NCBI GenBank assembly: GCA_041660545.1
Contig: JBAZWE010000033.1
Coordinates: 1-17,464, forward strand
Source: JBAZWE01 sp041660545
Lineage (GTDB): Bacteria > Actinomycetota > Thermoleophilia > BMS3ABIN01
Direction: 5' to 3'
Length of the DNA: 17,464 bases
Position numbers and translations under genes: made by a program. Positions 13,845 to 17,464 of this stretch are shown in pieces; position 1 is the first letter of the stretch; every line of letters begins with the position of its first letter. The notes beneath the pieces are model-generated. The model was not told the DNA's origin. It did no database searches and was given only the letters and a program-made list of their open reading frames with translations.

Positions 13845-14348
13845 TTATCCGGTAGCCGGTTCTTTCCCCGCCACTTTCGAGTAAGCAATCAATAGCGCGA
13901 TCAGCAACACAGGTGTGATGATATCCGCATACAGGACAAAGCCGGCATTACCCGGTTCGTGGTTGTTGTTGACAAGCAGCTCATATATATGGCCGTACGC
14001 CGCGCCCCACAGAAAAACCGTGTAGGCGATCACGGTGGCCCACCAGAATTTTCCGTGATAACGCAGGCACAAAAAACCGAGAACGCCATAGGATAGGTTC
14101 GCTATCGCGACCTCGAACTGGAAGGGATTACCGATCGGCCAGCCGATCGATTTGGCCGTCTCGTCAGCAAAAAACGCGTGTCCCATGAATGACCAGACGC
14201 CGCCAAGGCCTATTGAGACGGCCAGAAACCAGGGTAGGAAGACTTTGAAGAATCCGGCGCCGGTGCGATCATCCCGGTTGCGCATCATATGAATCCCCAC
14301 CCCGAAAGCAATCACGAGGATCTGCAAAACCAGAATCACGTATAGCAT
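13845..14348 (-). CDS. DUF6790-like integral membrane protein
   Basis: 167 aa with four or five hydrophobic helices: about 2-20, 38-58, 82-98, 102-120 and 138-158. Conserved-looking stretches are GHAFFADETAKSIGWPIGNP, FQFEVAIANLSYGVLGFLCL, WGAAYGHIYE and NHEPGNAG, which I recognise as the pattern of the DUF6790 family; no function is known for it. Polar residues inside membrane regions (the H and E of GHIYELL and the E of FQFEVAIAN) might bind a ligand, but that is speculation. The ATG at 14348 has AAAAAGGGG just upstream. It precedes the Fe-S genes on the same strand, with a 71-base gap containing an inverted repeat, so co-transcription is uncertain. Confidence 0.72.
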   Translation of the reverse strand: MLYVILVLQILVIAFGVGIHMMRNRDDRTGAGFFKVFLPWFLAVSIGLGGVWSFMGHAFFADETAKSIGWPIGNPFQFEVAIANLSYGVLGFLCLRYHGKFWWATVIAYTVFLWGAAYGHIYELLVNNNHEPGNAGFVLYADIITPVLLIALLIAYSKVAGKEPATG

Positions 14349-14584
14349 CGTTACCCCTTTTTGGGATTTGCTCCTGCCCGTCGCGGGCTATAACAGAAGC
14401 AACTTCGTCAAGCGGATAAGATTACCTTTTAGAAGACGGTGCCTGATTTCATGATCGCGGATGTTCGGATGACAATGTGCCCTGATTGTGATGGAGTGAA
14501 CCTGAAATGATGCTGATGAAAATGTGAGATAAAATATTCAGGAAGGTGGAGTACGCGGCTTTCGACGCGGCGCGGCAGGCTGGC

Positions 14585-15712
14585 TTATGCCGCGGAGGAA
14601 GAAGTCTTTTCTGACGTTGCGGCCAGTTTCGCTTCCGCTTCCTCGTACTCACGCGCCAGTGTCTCCATCAATTCATGCACGGTGATGATCTCGCTCGCCC
14701 GCCAGGCGTTGGAACCGGCGAAGGCGAAGCCGTGTTTGAGCTTGCCTCGCTGGGCGTTGATCAGCGCAAAGAAGATGCAGTACGGGCTTTTCTCGTAATC
14801 GCAGGTGCGAACGCAATGATAAGGACACTTATAGGGTTTTCTCTTACCTTCGCGGACATCGTCGAGAAACTTGTTGCGGATCGCCCGGCCGGGCATACCC
14901 ACCGGGCTTTTGATGACGATGATATCCTCTTCGCTGGCGTCGAGGTAGGCCTGCTTGAATTCAATCGCGGCGTCGCACTCGTCGGTCGTGACGAAACGCG
15001 TGCCCATCTGCACGCCGCTGGCGCCCAGACGTAAAAACTTTGAGATATCCGCGCCGGTGTAGATTCCGCCGGCGGCGATAACGGGAACTTTCACGCCACG
15101 CTCGTCGGCAAAGGGTTTGATCTCGGCAATAACCTCAGGAATCAGGTTCTCGAGCAGATTCTCGGGATTATCCAGCTCATCCGGCTTGAAGCCCAGGTGA
15201 CCGCCGGCCTTGGGACCTTCGACCACGACGGCGTCGGGCAGACGGTTATGGCGTTCCGACCAGCGTTTGCACAGGATCCTGGCCGCCCTGCCGGAGGAGA
15301 CGATGGGCACCAGTTTGGTCTTCATGTTGCCATTGAGGTGTTGCGGCAGATCCAGCGGCAGGCCGCCACCGGAAATAATTATATCGATGCCTTCGGAGAC
15401 CGATGCCTTGACCAGGTCGGCGTAGTTGGACAGGGCAACCATGATGTTGACGCCGAGGATGCCCTTGGTCAGCTCCCGTGCTTTTCTGATCTCCTTCTTG
15501 AGCGCCCTAATGTTCGCTGTAAGGTAGTTGGAGAAGAAATCGGGCTCCTCCATACCGATCGCGGGCGCCGCGATGACGCCGATGCCGCCTTCGTTGGCTA
15601 CCGCGGAGGCAAGGCCGGCGAGAGAGATACCCACTCCCATTCCACCCTGGATGATGGGAAGCTTCGCTTTCAAATCACCGATTTTAAGTTCTGGCAACCT
15701 GTTGATCTTCAC
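14585..15712 (-). CDS. Nitronate monooxygenase / FabK-like FMN-dependent enzyme with C-terminal Cys motif
   Basis: 375 aa from a GTG. A TIM-barrel FMN enzyme: IIQGGMGVGIS near 20-30, IISGGGLPLDLP, VVEGPKAGGHLGF with the family histidine H171, VIAAGGIYTGADI for the FMN phosphate, and GASGVQMGTRFVTTDEC. These are the motifs of the nitronate monooxygenase (2-nitropropane dioxygenase) / enoyl-ACP reductase II group; many members act as general NAD(P)H:FMN oxidoreductases, so the substrate is open. The C-terminal part adds C296, C300, C304 and C312 (C-x3-C-x3-C-x7-C), followed by FAFAGSNAWR. The start is set at the GTG at 15712 with AGGAAAG upstream; a longer frame to 15784 would read through the csp terminator. 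A Glu/Ala-rich tail ends the protein. Confidence 0.85.
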   Translation of the reverse strand: MKINRLPELKIGDLKAKLPIIQGGMGVGISLAGLASAVANEGGIGVIAAPAIGMEEPDFFSNYLTANIRALKKEIRKARELTKGILGVNIMVALSNYADLVKASVSEGIDIIISGGGLPLDLPQHLNGNMKTKLVPIVSSGRAARILCKRWSERHNRLPDAVVVEGPKAGGHLGFKPDELDNPENLLENLIPEVIAEIKPFADERGVKVPVIAAGGIYTGADISKFLRLGASGVQMGTRFVTTDECDAAIEFKQAYLDASEEDIIVIKSPVGMPGRAIRNKFLDDVREGKRKPYKCPYHCVRTCDYEKSPYCIFFALINAQRGKLKHGFAFAGSNAWRASEIITVHELMETLAREYEEAEAKLAATSEKTSSSAA

Positions 15713-15745
15713 GTCGTTCTTTCCTGGTTGTGAGCTAAACAAAGA

Positions 15746-15768
15746 GGGACCCCCCTCTCGGAGGGCCC
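15746..15768 (-). terminator. Intrinsic terminator of the cold-shock gene
   Basis: On the minus strand GGG-CCCTCC, a GAGA tetraloop, then GGGGGG-T-CCC, followed by TCTTTGTTTAG. The stem is nine base pairs with one bulged T and one G-U pair, GC-rich, with a T-rich tail. It lies 23 bases after the csp stop and 33 bases before the start of the flavoenzyme gene, so it may also set read-through into that gene. Confidence 0.85.
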
Positions 15769-15791
15769 CCATTAGATTCCTCAATGGAATA

Positions 15792-15995
15792 CTAGGCTAT
15801 GGGATTCACGTTTGTGGCCTGGGGGCCCTTGGGGCCTTCCGTGGCTTCAAAGCTCACTTTCTGGCCCTCGGCGAGGGTTTTGAAACCGTCGCCTTTGATC
15901 TCAGAGAAGTGCACAAACAGATCTGTCCCGTTCTCGCGCTCAATAAAGCCGAAGCCTTTTTGATCGGAGAACCATTTGACTGTTCCTTCTGGCAA
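15792..15995 (-). CDS. Cold-shock domain protein (CspA family)
   Basis: 67 aa, the standard length. The TTG start at 15995 is preceded by AGGAGG at 7 bases, giving PEGTVKWFSDQKGFGFIE from residue 2; a longer frame beginning at 16016 would run through the ribosome site and is rejected. RNP1 is KGFGFI and RNP2 is LFVHFSEI; the rest (TLAEGQKVSFEATEGPKGPQ, then ATNVNPI) follows the family exactly. These proteins bind single-stranded RNA and DNA, melt RNA structure and act in cold adaptation or as general RNA chaperones. It has its own promoter at 16111-16139, a leader of about 108 bases and a terminator, so it is a single-gene unit. Confidence 0.96.
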   Translation of the reverse strand: MPEGTVKWFSDQKGFGFIERENGTDLFVHFSEIKGDGFKTLAEGQKVSFEATEGPKGPQATNVNPIA

Positions 15996-16110
15996 GTTAA
16001 TTCCTCCTCTCACCATTCCCGTGGTAGGAGCACTCGATCAACTGCCAAAAGAACGATCAGCCAAGCACTTCAAACCAAATTAACACCCGCGACTTAGCGG
16101 GCTGTGTATA

Positions 16111-16139
16111 ACTATAGGGCAATAGCAGGCCGGTGGCAA
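16111..16139 (-). promoter_or_regulatory. Sigma-70-type promoter of the cold-shock gene, with long leader
   Basis: On the minus strand TTGCCA (16139-16134), 17 bases, then TATAGT (16116-16111). Transcription would start near 16104, leaving a leader of about 108 bases before the TTG. The leader opens with a hairpin CCCGC-TAAGTC-GCGGG. Long structured leaders are usual for cold-shock genes and can act as temperature-dependent switches. Confidence 0.65.
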
Positions 16140-16235
16140 CTTATCGGCAACCCCCGCCAGCCATGCGACCCGGCCTGGTTTACGATAAACAAAGCGACTT
16201 CGGCCCGGCCGCGAGGATCCTGCTGTTGCCGTGAC

Positions 16236-16361
16236 CTACATTTTCCCGGGTTTCCTGCGTGACGTGCGCACTCCCCATACGGCAAAGCCTATAAACACCA
16301 GGAGCATGGCTCCGCCGAGTATGATCTGGGAAAGGTCTATGCCGAAGTATCCGTTGTCCAT
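16236..16361 (-). CDS. Small single-pass membrane protein (41 aa), unrecognised
   Basis: An ATG at 16361 opens a 41-codon frame ending in TAG at 16236-16238. The product starts MDNGYFGIDLSQII, has one hydrophobic helix (about residues 12-30, ILGGAMLLVFIGFAVWG) and a basic tail VRTSRRKPGKM, consistent with an N-out/C-in orientation by the positive-inside rule. GAGGTG lies about 5 bases before the ATG. I do not know a family for it. It lies between the cold-shock gene and the divergent exporter gene. Because it is so short, chance is possible, but the ribosome site, clean helix and basic end make it credible. Confidence 0.55.
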   Translation of the reverse strand: MDNGYFGIDLSQIILGGAMLLVFIGFAVWGVRTSRRKPGKM

Positions 16362-16521
16362 GACTCACCTCTTCCGTTTCACTGGTACACAAAAGATCGT
16401 AAACGTTACTAGCTTCTAAATACCCGTTCCGGGAATTTTCTATCGTGGACAGTCGGAATCTCCTCGTCTGCTTGAGACCGCGGCCGATTTTACCAGCTAT
16501 GTCCCTCGGCCATTTCCCCTT

Positions 16522-16551
16522 TTGGCTAATCCACCATCTAAAACGTATACT
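16522..16551 (+). promoter_or_regulatory. Promoter of the DHA2 exporter gene
   Basis: TTGGCT (16522-16527), 18 bases, then TATACT (16546-16551), fits a sigma-70-type promoter. Transcription would begin near 16558, about 19 bases before the ATG at 16577, and AAAGGGAG (16565-16572) provides the ribosome site. No clear operator palindrome overlaps it. Confidence 0.6.
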
Positions 16552-16576
16552 TTCCAGATTACCTAAAGGGAGCTCG

Positions 16577-17464
16577 ATGAAAGCCGTCAAAGCCACAGAA
16601 ACAACATCTGACACTCATCATAAATCCAGGGTCATCGCCATGGTCGGCGTGATGCTGGCGATCTTCCTTGCCGCGCTGGACCAGACGATCGTGGCCACGG
16701 CCATGCCGCAGATAGTGAAGGAGTTCCAGGGGCTGGAGCATTTGAGCTGGGTCTTCTCCGCGTACATGCTGGCTTCGACGGTCACTATCCCCATCTACGG
16801 CAAGCTTTCTGACATCTACGGGCGCCGGGTCTTTTTCGTGGCGGGCATAATCATCTTCATGGCCGGCTCGATAATGAGCGCCCAGTCCCACTCGATGTTG
16901 CAGCTGATCCTCTTTCGCGCCTTCCAGGGTATCGGCGGCGGCGCCATCATGGTCAACGCGATCGCCATCATCGGCGACCTGTTCACCCCGGCAGAGCGCG
17001 GACGCTGGCAGGGACTGATCGGTGGCGTATTCGGAATCGCCAGCGTCGCCGGGCCGCTGGTCGGCGGCTGGCTAACCGACAACATCAGCTGGCGCTGGAT
17101 CTTCTACATAAACGTGCCCTTCGGCATCCTGGCCCTGGCGGTGCTGATCATCGCCCTGCCAAAGATAAAGACGGCGGCCGTCCGGCGTTCCATCGATTTC
17201 GCGGGGGCGATGACCCTGGGGCTGGCGCTGATCGCACTACTGCTCGCGTTCGTCTGGGGCGGCAGCCAGTACGCCTGGGGTTCCGTTCAGATCGTCGGGC
17301 TGTTTGCCGCGACGGCGCTACTCCTTGCTCTTTTCGCGCTGATCGAAAACCGGGCCGAGGACCCCGTGCTGCCGCTGAGCCTGTTTGCCAACCGCGGCCT
17401 GAATGTCTCGGTCATCGTCACTTTCCTGACCTCGTTCGGCATGTTCGGGGCCATCGCCTTCATA
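16577..17464 (+). CDS. DHA2-family (EmrB/QacA) MFS drug exporter, N-terminal part
   Basis: 296 codons are present and the gene runs off the right edge. After a polar start (MKAVKATETTSDTHHKSR) come helices typical of the 14-helix DHA2 family. LDQTIVATAMPQI in helix 1 is the family's LDxTIVNVALP motif with its membrane aspartate; the motif A loop is GKLSDIYGRR (about residues 75-84); LFRAFQGIGGGAI follows in helix 4; and SVAGPLVGGWLTD is motif C, diagnostic of drug/H+ antiporters. WRWIFYINVPFGILAL is also standard. About nine helices are visible. It probably exports toxic organic compounds using the proton gradient; the substrate is not predictable. The ATG at 16577 is set by AAAGGGAG upstream. 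Confidence 0.93.
   Translation, partial: MKAVKATETTSDTHHKSRVIAMVGVMLAIFLAALDQTIVATAMPQIVKEFQGLEHLSWVFSAYMLASTVTIPIYGKLSDIYGRRVFFVAGIIIFMAGSIMSAQSHSMLQLILFRAFQGIGGGAIMVNAIAIIGDLFTPAERGRWQGLIGGVFGIASVAGPLVGGWLTDNISWRWIFYINVPFGILALAVLIIALPKIKTAAVRRSIDFAGAMTLGLALIALLLAFVWGGSQYAWGSVQIVGLFAATALLLALFALIENRAEDPVLPLSLFANRGLNVSVIVTFLTSFGMFGAIAFI

Noticed and set aside
16141..16148. Perfect GCCGATAA on the minus strand, a possible second flagellar-sigma -10
   Set aside because: No TAAA-like -35 occurs at the required spacing; the cold-shock gene has a better sigma-70-type promoter just downstream.
16178..16404. Inverted 9-base repeats GTTTACGAT / ATCGTAAAC flanking the small membrane ORF
   Set aside because: Too short and AT-biased to stand as mobile-element ends; no target duplication or transposase is present, so chance is the simplest reading.
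16180..16614. Minus-strand 144-codon open frame before the exporter gene
   Set aside because: It overlaps the exporter start, the exporter promoter and the small membrane ORF in a different frame, and has no domain or ribosome site.

Overview
The window is a high-GC bacterial segment. The organism is most likely an anaerobic or subsurface actinobacterial lineage (Actinomycetota sensu lato). This is inferred from gene content: an N-type ATPase operon, an actinobacterial-looking FAD/Rieske oxidoreductase, a two-gene SufC/SufBD-type Fe-S assembly pair and a c-di-GMP-I riboswitch. Nothing in the window fixes the taxon. I see no rRNA, tRNA, CRISPR array or insertion sequence.

Layout. Positions 1-177 hold the last 58 codons of an FtsX-like ABC permease. 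Positions 541-7372 (+) are a complete nine-gene N-ATPase operon, atpDCQRBEFAG. N-ATPases are a laterally spread second F-type ATPase, recognisable by this gene order, by the AtpQ and AtpR membrane subunits, by the lack of a separate delta gene, and by a b subunit with a delta-like tail. The operon ends in a hairpin that also faces the convergent gene cluster on the minus strand.

From 7527 to 15995 every gene is on the minus strand. In map order these are: a sulfide:quinone-oxidoreductase-like flavoprotein with a CsoR/CstR-type palindrome upstream; a FAD oxidoreductase with a C-terminal Rieske domain whose true start is puzzling; a secreted GH26-type glycoside hydrolase behind a flagellar-sigma-like promoter and a c-di-GMP-I riboswitch; a SufBD-like protein and SufC; a DUF6790-like membrane protein; a nitronate-monooxygenase/FabK-like flavoenzyme with a four-cysteine C-terminal motif; and a cold-shock protein with its own promoter and terminator. 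A 41-codon single-pass membrane ORF (minus) follows, and then a divergent promoter for a DHA2-family (EmrB/QacA) exporter that runs off the right edge.

How the genes fit together. The ATPase operon is self-contained and probably uses ATP hydrolysis to pump ions. The two flavoproteins and the Fe-S assembly pair suggest redox and sulfur chemistry. The most interesting unit is the GH26 locus at 10668-11986. Its apparent motility-sigma promoter (TAAAGACG-N11-GACGATAA), GEMM-I aptamer with GAAA tetraloop and matching tetraloop receptor, and a possible alternative helix next to the ribosome binding site would place a secreted polysaccharide hydrolase under both motility and c-di-GMP control.
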